Assembly: GCF_036345155.1 (NCBI RefSeq) | Contig: NZ_CP107772.1 | Location: 7,130,001 to 7,194,000 of the forward strand | Length of the DNA: 64,000 nucleotides | Direction: 5' to 3' | Origin: Streptomyces sp. NBC_00582 | GTDB taxonomy: Bacteria > Actinomycetota > Actinomycetes > Streptomycetales > Streptomycetaceae | Shown here: positions 43,114 through 51,022 of the stretch, piece by piece | How positions within the stretch are numbered: position 1 is the first letter of the stretch | Layout: every line of letters starts with the position of its first letter | The notes under the pieces: generated by a model | What the model saw: the letters and a program-made list of their open reading frames with translations, nothing else | What the model was told of the DNA's origin: nothing | Database searches by the model: none | Program-made: the position numbers and the translations under genes

Positions 43114-43757
43114 GCGCCCCCGGCCGGGGCCGGCGCGTCATCCTGTGGCGGCACGGCCAGACCGCGTGGAACGTGGAGCGCCGGTTCCAGGGCACCACGG
43201 ACGTCGAGCTGACCGGGACCGGTGTGGCCCAGGCCCGCCGCGCCGCCCGGCTGCTGGCCTCCCTCAAGCCGGACGCCATCGTCGCCTCCGACCTCTCGCG
43301 CGCCGCGCGCACGGCCGCCGAGCTGGCCGCGCTCACCGGCCTGGAGGTCACCCACGACGAGGCCCTGCGCGAGACGTACGCGGGCGAGTGGCAGGGGCTG
43401 ACCCACGAGGAGATCGTCGCCCGGTACGGCGAGGAGTACGCGGCGTGGAAGCGCGGCGAGCCGGTCCGCCGCGGCGGCGGCGAGCTGGAGACCGAGGTCG
43501 CCGACCGTGCCGCGCCCGTGGTCCTGCGGCACGCCGACAAGCTTCCGGAGGACGGGACGCTCGTCGTCGTGAGCCACGGCGGGACCATCCGCACCACCAT
43601 CGGCCGTCTCCTCGGCCTGGAGGCGCACCACTGGGAGAGCCTCGGCGGCCTCTCCAACTGCTGCTGGTCCGTCCTCGGCGAGGGCGCCCGCGGCTGGCGG
43701 CTGCTCGAGCACAACGCCGGCACCCTGCCGGAGCCGGTGCTCGGCGACGACGACTGA
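43110..43757 (+). CDS. Histidine phosphatase family (phosphoglycerate mutase-like) protein
   Basis: A 215-residue protein. The phosphohistidine loop is VILWRHGQTAWN (R-H-G), and the second catalytic His is in VVVSHGGTIRTTIG. GEWQGLTHEEI and ASDLSRAARTAAELA are standard for the branch. It is coupled to rsfS by a 4-base overlap (GTGA). Many members hydrolyse small phosphate esters rather than acting in glycolysis. Substrate unknown. Confidence 0.9.
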   Translation: MSAPGRGRRVILWRHGQTAWNVERRFQGTTDVELTGTGVAQARRAARLLASLKPDAIVASDLSRAARTAAELAALTGLEVTHDEALRETYAGEWQGLTHEEIVARYGEEYAAWKRGEPVRRGGGELETEVADRAAPVVLRHADKLPEDGTLVVVSHGGTIRTTIGRLLGLEAHHWESLGGLSNCCWSVLGEGARGWRLLEHNAGTLPEPVLGDDD

Positions 43758-43853
43758 GCGGCCCGGGGCGGGCCCGGCCCCCGGATTTCACTTTCCGGCA
43801 GGTCGCAGGCTAGAGTTCTTCTTGTTCGGCCCGCCGGAGCGGGGAGAACAGAT

Positions 43854-43926
43854 GGGGCTATAGCTCAGTTGGTAGAGCGCCTGCATGGCATGCAGGAGGT
43901 CAGGAGTTCAATTCTCCTTAGCTCCA
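43854..43926 (+). tRNA. tRNA-Ala(GGC)
   Basis: A 73-base cloverleaf: 7-bp acceptor with the G3-U70 pair that marks alanine tRNAs, D arm (GCTC and GAGC), anticodon stem CCTGC/GCAGG with loop ATGGCAT (anticodon GGC), a 5-base variable loop and T arm AGGAG/CTCCT with TTCAATT. The 3' CCA is not encoded. Confidence 0.96.
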
Positions 43927-43935
43927 CAGCGACGG

Positions 43936-43967
43936 GATCCCGTCCGATCGGTCGATCGGACGGGATC
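43936..43967. terminator. Bidirectional terminator between tRNA-Ala and the sigma gene
   Basis: A perfect 14-bp stem (GATCCCGTCCGATC and GATCGGACGGGATC) with loop GGTC, 9 bases after the tRNA and 7 bases after the end of the leftward sigma gene. Confidence 0.88.
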
Positions 43968-43974
43968 TTCGCGT

Positions 43975-44532
43975 TCAGCGGGCCATCTCCTCGTGGTACA
44001 CGCTGCGCAGCCGGCTGCGGGCCCGGGTGAAGGCGCTCTCCGCCGACTTGTACGTGATCGCCAGGGCCGTCGCCGTCTCGGCGGTGCTCAGCCCGCGCGC
44101 CCGCGCGAGCAGCACCTCGCGCTCCCGCCGGCCCAGCCCCGGCACCTGGGTCAGCAGCCACGCCCCCGCGGCCCGTTCGCAGGTGCGGAACTCCACCTCC
44201 GAGCCGGTGTCCGGATCGGTGCGGTGCAGCAGATGGGCCCGGCCGGCGAGCCGGCGGTCGCGCTGGGCGCCGCGCTGATGGTCCACGCACAGCCGCAGAG
44301 TGATCGTGGTGAGCAGCGCGGCCACCCGGGACTCGTCCAGCGCCTCGAACGTGGCAGCGCGGATCATGGCCTCCTGGACACAGTCCTCGGCGTCCGCCGA
44401 GCGGCCCAGCCGGGCCTTCGCCAGGCGCAGCAGCCGCTCGCGCTCGGCGAGCACCAGGGCCCAGCGGCGGTGGTCACGGTACTTCTCGGTGCCAGTGTCG
44501 TCGGTGCAAGTGTCGGACGACGTGCGCGTCAC
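43975..44532 (-). CDS. ECF-type RNA polymerase sigma factor
   Basis: A 185-residue protein. Region 2 is around 30-90 (RERLLRLAKARLGRSADAED, CVQEAMIRAA). Region 4 is at the C-terminus (LGRREREVLLARARGLSTAE, TATALAITYKSAESAFTRAR). No anti-sigma gene is adjacent. GTG 44532 follows GGGAG. It is divergent from the SARP regulator and lies at the edge of the biosynthetic region, so it may control it, but that is inference. Confidence 0.88.
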   Translation of the reverse strand: MTRTSSDTCTDDTGTEKYRDHRRWALVLAERERLLRLAKARLGRSADAEDCVQEAMIRAATFEALDESRVAALLTTITLRLCVDHQRGAQRDRRLAGRAHLLHRTDPDTGSEVEFRTCERAAGAWLLTQVPGLGRREREVLLARARGLSTAETATALAITYKSAESAFTRARSRLRSVYHEEMAR

Positions 44533-44750
44533 AGCAGCTCCCGCAGGCGAGGTCGTGGTCGTGAGGACACCCTCGGCGGGCGCGGTGGCGGAAACCTTGA
44601 CGCATTCATGCGCGCGTTCTACGGGCGTGGAGGACGTCGTTCAGTGAAAATCAAGAAATGCCTCATAGTGACGATGTTCGTTCGTCAGTACGAAGTCGAT
44701 GCTTCGGGGCGCGACGATCAGAGACAGCGCACACCCGGGGGAGTGGCAGC
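44533..44750. promoter_or_regulatory. Divergent promoter region, sigma factor and SARP
   Basis: 218 bases between two divergent regulators. The stretch 44640-44700 is AT-richer, with TTCGTTCG and CAGTACGAAG elements near 44687. Promoters for both genes should lie here; I cannot assign boxes. Confidence 0.45.
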
Positions 44751-46352
44751 GTGGTTCTTGTTCAGTTGTTGGGGCCTGTGGAGTATCGGGCCGCGGGGGA
44801 AAGCGCGGTGGAACTCGGACAGGCGCGACAGCGTTGCATCTTTGCAATGCTCGCCGTAAGTGCAAATGAGGTCGTCATGCCCGACGAACTCATCGACCGG
44901 GCCTGGGGCGCCGAACCGCCGCAGTCGGCGCGGAACATGATTCATTCCTATATATCCAGGCTGCGCGGCGCCCTGGAGAACAACGGAAACGAACAGGAGG
45001 GACAGGAAGCCACCATCCGCCGCCGCAATGGCGGTTACACCCTGGAAGTCGACCCCGACTGCGTCGACCTGCGCCGCTTCCGCCGGGTCGTGGCGGCCGC
45101 CCGGGCCACCGAGGACCCCCGCACCGCCGTGGGGCTCTTCCGGGAGGCGCTGGGAGCCTGGCAGGGCAGGGCGCTCGGCGGGCTCAAGGGCGAGTGGGCC
45201 GAGCGGACCCGCCGGCTGCTCGAACGGGAGCGGGTGTCGGCCCTCGTCGAATGCCATGAGGCCGAGCTGCGGCTCGGGGACCACCTCGGGCTCCTCGACG
45301 AACTGCATTCGCTCGCCGACCAGCACGCCGACAACGAGCTGGTCATCCGCAACCTCATGACGGCGCTCCACCGCTCCGGCCGGCGCGCCGAGGCCGTCGA
45401 GGCGTACGAGGCCCTGCGCCGCAGGCTCGCCGACCGGCTGGGCGTGGATCCGGCCCCGCAGACCCGGGAGCTGCACGCCCGTATCCTGCGCGGCGACCGG
45501 GAGGTGGTGCCCGCGCAGTCGGCCGTCGAGGCGGCTCCGACCGTGCCGCGCCAGCTCCCGCGGGGGATCCGCTGTGTGGGCCGGGAGCAGGAGCTGGCCA
45601 TGCTGGACGGGTTCGTCACGGCGGACGACGGCCGTCCGCCCGTACGGGTCATCGAGGGACCGCCCGGGATCGGCAAGACGGCCCTGGCGGTCCAGTGGGC
45701 CCACCGGGTCGCCCACCGCTTCCCGGACGGCCAGATCTTCGTGGCCCTGCACGGCGGCAGCGGCGAGCGGCGGCAGGCGCGCCCGCTGCTGACCGGCCGG
45801 ACCACGGCCGTGCTGCGGCAGGTCGAGCCGGTAGCCGTCCCGGTTCCGGGCCCGCGCACGGTGCGGGAACGGGAGCGGGCGCCGTCCGCCGACGACGTGC
45901 TGCGGTCCGTGCTGCGCAGCCTCGGGGTGACCGTGCCGCGCGCGGAGAGCGATCCGGTGGGGTTCGGGCAGCAGGTCTTGCGGGATCTGAGGGTGCTCGT
46001 GGTGCTCGACGACCTCGCCTCGGCCGATCAGCTGGCGGCACTGCTGCCGGGCCCGTCCGCGGGGGCGCTGCTGGTCACCACCCGCGACGACGGCCGCCTC
46101 GACGGTCTGGGCGGCCTGCGTGCCGTACGGCTGCGGGAGCTGAGCGCCCAGCAGGCGCGGCGGATGCTGGCCGGGATCCTCGGTGAGCGCCGGGTGGCGG
46201 CCGAGCCGGTGGCCGTGGCCCGGATCATCGAGCTGTGCCACCGCACTCCGCGGGCGCTGAGCGAGGCGGCGGAACAGGCGCTCGTACGGCCGTGTCTGCC
46301 GCTCGCGGACCTCGCGGAGGCGATGGCCGCCGGGGCCGTCGGGCCCGGGTGA
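44751..46352 (+). CDS. SARP-type regulator with NB-ARC ATPase domain
   Basis: A 533-residue activator. Residues 1-95 are the winged-helix DNA-binding domain (VQLLGPVEYRAAGESAVELG, DELIDRAWG, RNGGYTLEV). Residues 100-245 are the bacterial transcriptional activation domain (BTAD; LRRFRRVVAAARA ... AYEALRRRLADRLGVDP). A NB-ARC part has Walker A EGPPGIGKTAL (K309) and Walker B LRVLVVLDDLA. It stops after NB-ARC; the TPR repeats of AfsR-like proteins are missing. GGGGGAG precedes GTG 44751. Early codons (ATT, TAT, ATA) are unusually AT-rich. It is a likely pathway activator of the adjacent cluster. Confidence 0.9.
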   Translation: MVLVQLLGPVEYRAAGESAVELGQARQRCIFAMLAVSANEVVMPDELIDRAWGAEPPQSARNMIHSYISRLRGALENNGNEQEGQEATIRRRNGGYTLEVDPDCVDLRRFRRVVAAARATEDPRTAVGLFREALGAWQGRALGGLKGEWAERTRRLLERERVSALVECHEAELRLGDHLGLLDELHSLADQHADNELVIRNLMTALHRSGRRAEAVEAYEALRRRLADRLGVDPAPQTRELHARILRGDREVVPAQSAVEAAPTVPRQLPRGIRCVGREQELAMLDGFVTADDGRPPVRVIEGPPGIGKTALAVQWAHRVAHRFPDGQIFVALHGGSGERRQARPLLTGRTTAVLRQVEPVAVPVPGPRTVRERERAPSADDVLRSVLRSLGVTVPRAESDPVGFGQQVLRDLRVLVVLDDLASADQLAALLPGPSAGALLVTTRDDGRLDGLGGLRAVRLRELSAQQARRMLAGILGERRVAAEPVAVARIIELCHRTPRALSEAAEQALVRPCLPLADLAEAMAAGAVGPG

Positions 46353-46367
46353 CCGGCCCGGCGGACG

Positions 46368-46988
46368 TCAGCGGCGGGGGACCGCCAGGGCGTCGAAGAG
46401 GAGGCGCAGTTCGGTGAGGCTCGCGTCGAGGGCCTGTTGCTGGTCCTCGGCGCGGGCCACCGCCATCGCCGCCTCGCACAGGGCGCCGTAGAGCAGATGC
46501 GTCAGGGACGTCACGGAGTGCGGGGCGATGTCGCCCTTCTCCGTGGCGCGCCGGACGCCCTCCTCCATCATCTTCACGCAGCCGGTGTTGATCTCCCGCA
46601 TCTCCTCCGTGCCGAGCGCGCCCGGCGCGTCGAGCAGGTTGATGCGCTGGACGTCGGTGGCGAGGACCTCCACCAGGAAGGCCCGCGCGCCCACGTACAC
46701 GGCCTCCCAGGAGTCCGGCTCGGCGGCGTCCAGGTAGGCCTCGGCGACGATGTGGGCCAGCCGGTTCTGCTCCCGCTCGTACACGGCCCGGAAGAGATGC
46801 TGCTTGCCGGAGAAGTGGTGGTAGAGGGCGCCCTTGGTGAGATGGGCGGCCTCGACGACGGCGTCCAGCGACGTCGCGTTGTAGCCCCGCTCGGCGAAGA
46901 GCGTGCGAGCGGCGCGCAGCAGTTCCTCGATGGTGCCGTCGGACCGCTCACGCTGCGTCAGACGTGTTCTCGTACGAGTCGTGGGCAT
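46368..46988 (-). CDS. TetR/AcrR-family transcriptional regulator
   Basis: A 206-residue repressor. The N-terminal helix-turn-helix is standard (IEELLRAARTLFAERGYNAT, VVEAAHLTKGALYHHFSGKQ). The C-terminal ligand domain is helical. ATG 46988 follows GGGAAG. Its upstream region carries the palindrome CATACGTATG overlapping a likely -35 (-10 TAACCT), the expected place for autoregulation. The related sequence TACATACC-GTA-GGTATGTA precedes the exporter gene at 60.4 kb, so it probably also controls export. Confidence 0.9.
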   Translation of the reverse strand: MPTTRTRTRLTQRERSDGTIEELLRAARTLFAERGYNATSLDAVVEAAHLTKGALYHHFSGKQHLFRAVYEREQNRLAHIVAEAYLDAAEPDSWEAVYVGARAFLVEVLATDVQRINLLDAPGALGTEEMREINTGCVKMMEEGVRRATEKGDIAPHSVTSLTHLLYGALCEAAMAVARAEDQQQALDASLTELRLLFDALAVPRR

Positions 46989-47055
46989 GTTCACACTTCC
47001 CGGGTCGGACCGCCTTCAGCTTGGCCTTCCAGGTTACACGCACTTTCATTCCAAC

Positions 47056-47065
47056 CATACGTATG
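47056..47065. promoter_or_regulatory. Putative TetR operator upstream of the regulator gene
   Basis: The perfect 10-bp palindrome CATACGTATG lies about 70 bases upstream of the tetR-type start, beside a TAACCT -10 candidate at 17-base spacing. Confidence 0.5.
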
Positions 47066-47089
47066 TGTTCCGGTCGATACCGGTACGGC

Positions 47090-47857
47090 TCAGCCGGCGC
47101 CGACGCGGGCGGTGAAGCGCAGCACCCGGTGCCAGGCGTCCGCCGAGGCGTCGGCGTAGGCGTCGCGCTGGGCGTCGAAGAAGCTGTGCGGGGTGCCCGG
47201 GTAGGTGACGACCTCGTGGTCGACGCCGGCCGCGGCCAGGGCCTCCTCGAAAGCGCTCACATGGGCCGCCGGGATGCCCGGGTCGTCCCCGGCCATCAGG
47301 GCCAGCACCGGGGCGGCCAGGTCGGCCGCCCGGCGGGTCGGTCCGGGGGAGCCGTCGGGCCCGTCGGCGGGCCAGCAGTAGAAGCCGATCACCCCGGCCA
47401 GATCCAGGCCGCCGGCCGCCGCCATCACCGCGAGCCGGCCGCCGATGCAGAACCCGGCGGTGAGGACGGCGCGCGCGGCGCCGCCCTCGTCGGAGCGCAG
47501 ATGGGCGACGGCCGCGGCCAGGTCGGCGTAGAGCTCACGAGGGCTGAGTTTGGCCATGTGCTGGGCGTACGGGAAGTCCTTCGCCCGCTTTCCGACGCCC
47601 GCCGTCCGTCCGTAGTAGTCGATGACCAGCGCCCGTACCCCGTTCTCCGCGAAGCGTTTCGCCAGCTCCGTGTAGAACCCGTAAAGGCCGCGTACGTCGG
47701 GAAGGATCACGACGGCCGTTCCGGTGCCGCCGGCGGGGGCCGCGGAGAAAGCGGCGAAGGTGTTGCCGTCCTGTGCGGTCAATTCCAGATAGCCGCTCTC
47801 GATCACGGCATCCGGAATCTGCGGTACGGGTGGAACGGCGTCTTCGTCGAAGCACAT
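47090..47857 (-). CDS. Dienelactone hydrolase-family alpha/beta hydrolase
   Basis: A 255-residue protein. The nucleophile is C137 in TAGFCIGGRLAV, the Cys-type nucleophile elbow of dienelactone hydrolases. VVILPDVRGLYGFYTELAKR and the catalytic His in TYPGTPHSFFD fit the family. GGAGG lies 10 bases before ATG 47857. It is the last gene of the long leftward run and may hydrolyse or rearrange an ester or lactone of the pathway product. A housekeeping role cannot be excluded. Confidence 0.87.
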   Translation of the reverse strand: MCFDEDAVPPVPQIPDAVIESGYLELTAQDGNTFAAFSAAPAGGTGTAVVILPDVRGLYGFYTELAKRFAENGVRALVIDYYGRTAGVGKRAKDFPYAQHMAKLSPRELYADLAAAVAHLRSDEGGAARAVLTAGFCIGGRLAVMAAAGGLDLAGVIGFYCWPADGPDGSPGPTRRAADLAAPVLALMAGDDPGIPAAHVSAFEEALAAAGVDHEVVTYPGTPHSFFDAQRDAYADASADAWHRVLRFTARVGAG

Positions 47858-47931
47858 GGGCCGGGGGCCTCCGTCGCGTTTGTTTCTTTTTTGTTTCGGG
47901 TCGTGCGGGATTCTTGAAAAGAACGGGTTTT

Positions 47932-48243
47932 CTACGGCTCGATCTCGTCGAGTCCGAACGGAACCCGGAACGGGGGCACACTCGTGCCCTCGATCCGGTA
48001 CCGGTTCCACAGATCGGGTTCGGTGATACGGCCCGCCGCATGGCCCTCGGCCGTGCGCAGTTCCACTCCGGCGCTGCGGTCGCCCACCAGCCGGGTCAGC
48101 TCCTCGTGCGCCTCCAACCGTCCGTACCAGCGGTAGCGGCCGTCGAGCGGCTGGAAGCCGCCGGTCAGCGTGGCCCGCAGGGTGAACTCCGTGCGGCCCT
48201 CCACGACGAGCACCGCCAGACCCTCGTAACCGTCATCTTCCAC
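47932..48243 (-). CDS. DUF4873-type small protein
   Basis: A 103-residue protein. GYEGLAVLVVEGRTEFTLRA, then QPLDGRYRWYGRLEAHEEL and the end DLWNRYRIEGTSVPPF match the DUF4873 pattern as I know it, a domain often found at the end of, or next to, flavin monooxygenases and oxygenase genes in actinobacteria. AAGGGAG precedes GTG 48243. It follows the AurF-like gene by 17 bases, so the two are probably co-translated. The domain's activity is unknown; a binding or accessory function is possible. Confidence 0.72.
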   Translation of the reverse strand: MEDDGYEGLAVLVVEGRTEFTLRATLTGGFQPLDGRYRWYGRLEAHEELTRLVGDRSAGVELRTAEGHAAGRITEPDLWNRYRIEGTSVPPFRVPFGLDEIEP

Positions 48244-48260
48244 CGTCAACTCCCTTGAAT

Positions 48261-49193
48261 CTAGGCGTCCTTGAGCCAACCGGCCTCGCGCCACACCTTC
48301 TCCGAGCGGCCGCCGATCAGACCGAGCGACTGGTAGTAGGGGGCGATCCGCTCGGCGCCGTAGCCGCCGTTGGCCTTGCTGATCGGGTTGGAGCGGCCCG
48401 CCTCCACGGCCGCCTTCGGGTCCAGGCCGGCGCGCTCGTACATCAGCGGGTTGTAGCGGTCCCGGCGGATGGACTTGACCACGGCGGCCAGGAAGTTGCG
48501 CAGCAGCTCAAGCCGCCGCTTGGACAGCGTCGGGACGAACCGCTCCAGCTCGGTGCGGGCGAAGCTGATGTGCCGGGCCTCCTCCACGACATGGATCCGG
48601 GCCACCGTGCGCACCAGTGGCTGCACCGTCTCGTCGGCGGCCTGCTCACGCTGGAAGCGGTCGAAGAACTCCTCGGTGAGCAGCAGCATCGCCCACAGCG
48701 CGGGCACCGGCGCGAACGTCTTCAGCAGGAGCCCGCTGCGCTGGGTCTTGGGGTTGAGGGGATAGAACTCGGTCCCCGTCTTCTCCACCAGCCGGGCGAA
48801 CATGATCATGTGGCGCACCTCGTCCGCCACCTCCGTCAGGGCGAACTGCACCTGAGGGCTGGTGATGTCCCGCTTGTAGGCGTAGCGCGAGACCAGGTGC
48901 AGCAGGATGTGCTCGGTCCACACGCCCGCCGCCAGCGACGACGCCAGCTCCTCACGGCTGAGCAGCAGCTTCTGCTCCAGGCTCAGCGAGTCGTACAGCT
49001 CCGTCCCGTACAGCGAGATCCGCTTCTCGGGAAGGAACCACTTGCCCTCCTCCAGGGGCTCGTCCCAGTTGACGTCGACGCGCGGGTCGTAGGAGTGCCG
49101 GGCCGACGCGATGAGCAGCTGCGCGGCCTTCTTGGTCTGCCGGACCAGGGGGTCCTCCGAGCGGCGGCCCGGACGGTCGGTTGCGGTGGTCAT
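48261..49193 (-). CDS. AurF-like diiron N-oxygenase
   Basis: A 310-residue ferritin-like protein with the ligand set of p-aminobenzoate N-oxygenase AurF: E125-x2-H128 (ADEVRHMIMF), E174 or E175, and H201-x3-E205-x2-H208 (HVVEEARHISF). The extra histidine before the last ExxH is the feature that separates AurF from most diiron oxygenases. Such enzymes oxidise amines to hydroxylamine, nitroso or nitro compounds at a mu-oxo/peroxo diiron centre. It starts 9 bases after the ThiF-like gene's stop. Substrate is unknown; with a fatty-acyl/ACP system around it, an aliphatic amine is a possibility. Confidence 0.85.
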   Translation of the reverse strand: MTTATDRPGRRSEDPLVRQTKKAAQLLIASARHSYDPRVDVNWDEPLEEGKWFLPEKRISLYGTELYDSLSLEQKLLLSREELASSLAAGVWTEHILLHLVSRYAYKRDITSPQVQFALTEVADEVRHMIMFARLVEKTGTEFYPLNPKTQRSGLLLKTFAPVPALWAMLLLTEEFFDRFQREQAADETVQPLVRTVARIHVVEEARHISFARTELERFVPTLSKRRLELLRNFLAAVVKSIRRDRYNPLMYERAGLDPKAAVEAGRSNPISKANGGYGAERIAPYYQSLGLIGGRSEKVWREAGWLKDA

Positions 49194-49202
49194 CGGGGCT
49201 CC

Positions 49203-50075
49203 TCAGTCCTGTGTGGGCTGGGTCGGATGGGAAGGGGTGTCCGCCGAGACGAGCTGGTGCACGTCCACCGTGATCTGCTCCCGGACCGGCCGGCCGGCCA
49301 GGATCTCCACCACGTAGCGGGCCGCGAGCACACCGAACTGGTGCGACGCGTAGACGAGCTGGGGAACGCTGTAGTCGGGTTCCGAGCGGTGCGCGGTGAC
49401 ATCGGCGATCAGATCGGCCGGGACGATCTCGCGGGGGATCACCCTCAGCAGCAGCGTCCACAGGGCGTCCTCGGCGATGTCGTCCTCGGCGATCGCCCCC
49501 GCGAGCGGGACGGACTCGGTGCGGTAGTCGTAGTGGCGCACGTGCTGGGTGCCCGACAGGTCGTAGCCGGAGACCACGGGCAGCCGGCGGCGGGCCGCCG
49601 CGACATGCAGGGCGTACTTCGCCCGCCAGCCGCCCAGGGTGGTGACGTCCACGCCGTCGACCACCACGTCCACCCCGTCCAGGAGCAGCTCCGGGGCGTC
49701 CGGGCGGATCCCGGCGGTGTCGACGCGGATCCCGGCGTACGGGTTGACCGACCGGATGCGCTCGGCGGCCACCTCCGCCTTGTTGCGGCCGATGTCCGTG
49801 TGGCCGGCGCTCTGCCGGTTCAGGTTGTTGAGCTCGTACGTGCCGGGCTCGGCGAGCACGAAGTTGCCCGTGCCGAGCCGGGCCAGCGGTTCGACGGCCG
49901 CGCCGCCCGTCGAGCCGCACCCGGCCACCAGGACCGTGGCGGTGCGCAGCCGCTCCTGCACGGGGGCCGGGATCAGGCCGCGGTTGCGTTCGGTGAGGGA
50001 CCGGTAGTACGACTCCGGGTCCTCGGGGACGTCGGCGGGGACCGTCGGCGCGGGGGCCGCGGTGGTGGTGCTCAT
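49203..50075 (-). CDS. ThiF/E1-like adenylating enzyme
   Basis: A 290-residue protein. VLVAGCGSTGGAAVEPLARLG is the nucleotide-binding loop, and ELNNLNRQSAGHTDIGRNKA carries the conserved Arg and Lys of E1-like ATP binding. DVVVDGVDVTTLGGWRAKYA and the SVPQLVYASHQFG part form the remaining fold. E1-like enzymes adenylate a protein or peptide C-terminus (MoaD/ThiS, microcin C7) or a small carboxylate. The usual CxxC zinc pair is not evident. The ATG overlaps the previous gene's stop (ATGA), so both are coupled. No ThiS/MoaD-type partner is seen nearby. Confidence 0.85.
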   Translation of the reverse strand: MSTTTAAPAPTVPADVPEDPESYYRSLTERNRGLIPAPVQERLRTATVLVAGCGSTGGAAVEPLARLGTGNFVLAEPGTYELNNLNRQSAGHTDIGRNKAEVAAERIRSVNPYAGIRVDTAGIRPDAPELLLDGVDVVVDGVDVTTLGGWRAKYALHVAAARRRLPVVSGYDLSGTQHVRHYDYRTESVPLAGAIAEDDIAEDALWTLLLRVIPREIVPADLIADVTAHRSEPDYSVPQLVYASHQFGVLAARYVVEILAGRPVREQITVDVHQLVSADTPSHPTQPTQD

Positions 50076-51022
50076 ATCCTCACCCTCCGGATCTCTCCTG
50101 AGACCTGGCCGACCAGCTGCTGGAAGCCGGCCAGCGGGTTCGTCGCGTCCAGCGCGCGGGACAGCCAGCCCACGAGCTGCTGCAGTTCCTCGCCGTGCGG
50201 GACACGGGCCACGAACGGCTTCACGACCGCGCGTTCCACGTACGCCGGGAAGAGCAGGTCGTCCTTGGGCAGGCAGGGGCGGGTGCCCTCGATGACGGTG
50301 ATGTCCTTCAGACTGCGCGTCAGCCGCCGTACGGCCAGGCCCTCCTCGCCGTCGCCGACCAGGAGCCTCGGCTGCGGGGACAGACCGGCGAGCGTCGTGT
50401 AGAAGCCGAGCATCAGCTCCAGGGACAGCCGCAGCCGGCGGGCGGGGGAGGTGTCGCGCTCCGAGGGGCGCTGCATCAGCCGCTTGACCTCCCACACCTC
50501 GTGGCTCGTCACCGGCTCGTCCAGGGGCACGTGGTCGAAGAGGTTGATGCCGTGGGCGACCTCGCAGGGGAACCGGGCGCGGTCCGGGTGGGTCACGGGC
50601 AGCGGGGCGGGGTCCGTGGTGCCGATCACCGACACATAGCGCAGGATCGCCCCGGACCGCTCCTCCATGCCGATGAGGTGGATCTCCTCGCCGTGGCCCA
50701 CGCCGAGCGGCTCCGCGAACAGACCGCGCGCGAAGGCCACGCGGTCGCTGGCGAAACGGGACCTGAGGTACTGGGCGAGCCGGAAGCCGTAGATCGCCAG
50801 CCGGTAGCGCTCGGGGAGCCGGGACTGCGGCACCGCGAGCACGGTGAGGCCGTCGGGCCTGCGGGCGAGGTACAGCGGCTCGGTCTCCTCGGGCAGCCCC
50901 GCGAAGCTCATCCGGTCGTGCAGCGCCAGCACGTGCGCGACGTACCGGGCACGGCGGGCGTCCTCTCCCGGAACCGGATCCCCACCGACCGCCCTTCCGC
51001 CGGCGACGGTCGGGGCACTCAT
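50072..51022 (-). CDS. LuxI/GNAT-like protein of unknown function
   Basis: A 316-residue protein. The N-terminal half has PLYLARRPDGLTVLAVPQSRLP, YRLAIYGFRLAQYLRSR and CEVAHGINLFDHVP. The middle reads TSHEVWEVKRLMQRPSERDT, which resembles the strand-helix W-E-x-x-R segment of LuxI-type and N-acyl amino acid synthases (GNAT fold). The C-terminal ~120 residues (MLGFYTTLAGLSPQPRLLVGD, YVERAVVKPFVARVPHG) are also reminiscent of these. The match is only by pattern and could be wrong. Strong site AAGGGAGGTG precedes ATG 51022. It is coupled on both sides by ATGA overlaps. Confidence 0.5.
   Translation of the reverse strand: MSAPTVAGGRAVGGDPVPGEDARRARYVAHVLALHDRMSFAGLPEETEPLYLARRPDGLTVLAVPQSRLPERYRLAIYGFRLAQYLRSRFASDRVAFARGLFAEPLGVGHGEEIHLIGMEERSGAILRYVSVIGTTDPAPLPVTHPDRARFPCEVAHGINLFDHVPLDEPVTSHEVWEVKRLMQRPSERDTSPARRLRLSLELMLGFYTTLAGLSPQPRLLVGDGEEGLAVRRLTRSLKDITVIEGTRPCLPKDDLLFPAYVERAVVKPFVARVPHGEELQQLVGWLSRALDATNPLAGFQQLVGQVSGEIRRVRI

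Noticed and set aside
48255..50402. A 715-codon plus-strand frame across AurF-like and ThiF-like genes
   Set aside because: It runs antisense through several well-supported genes and has no domain of its own.
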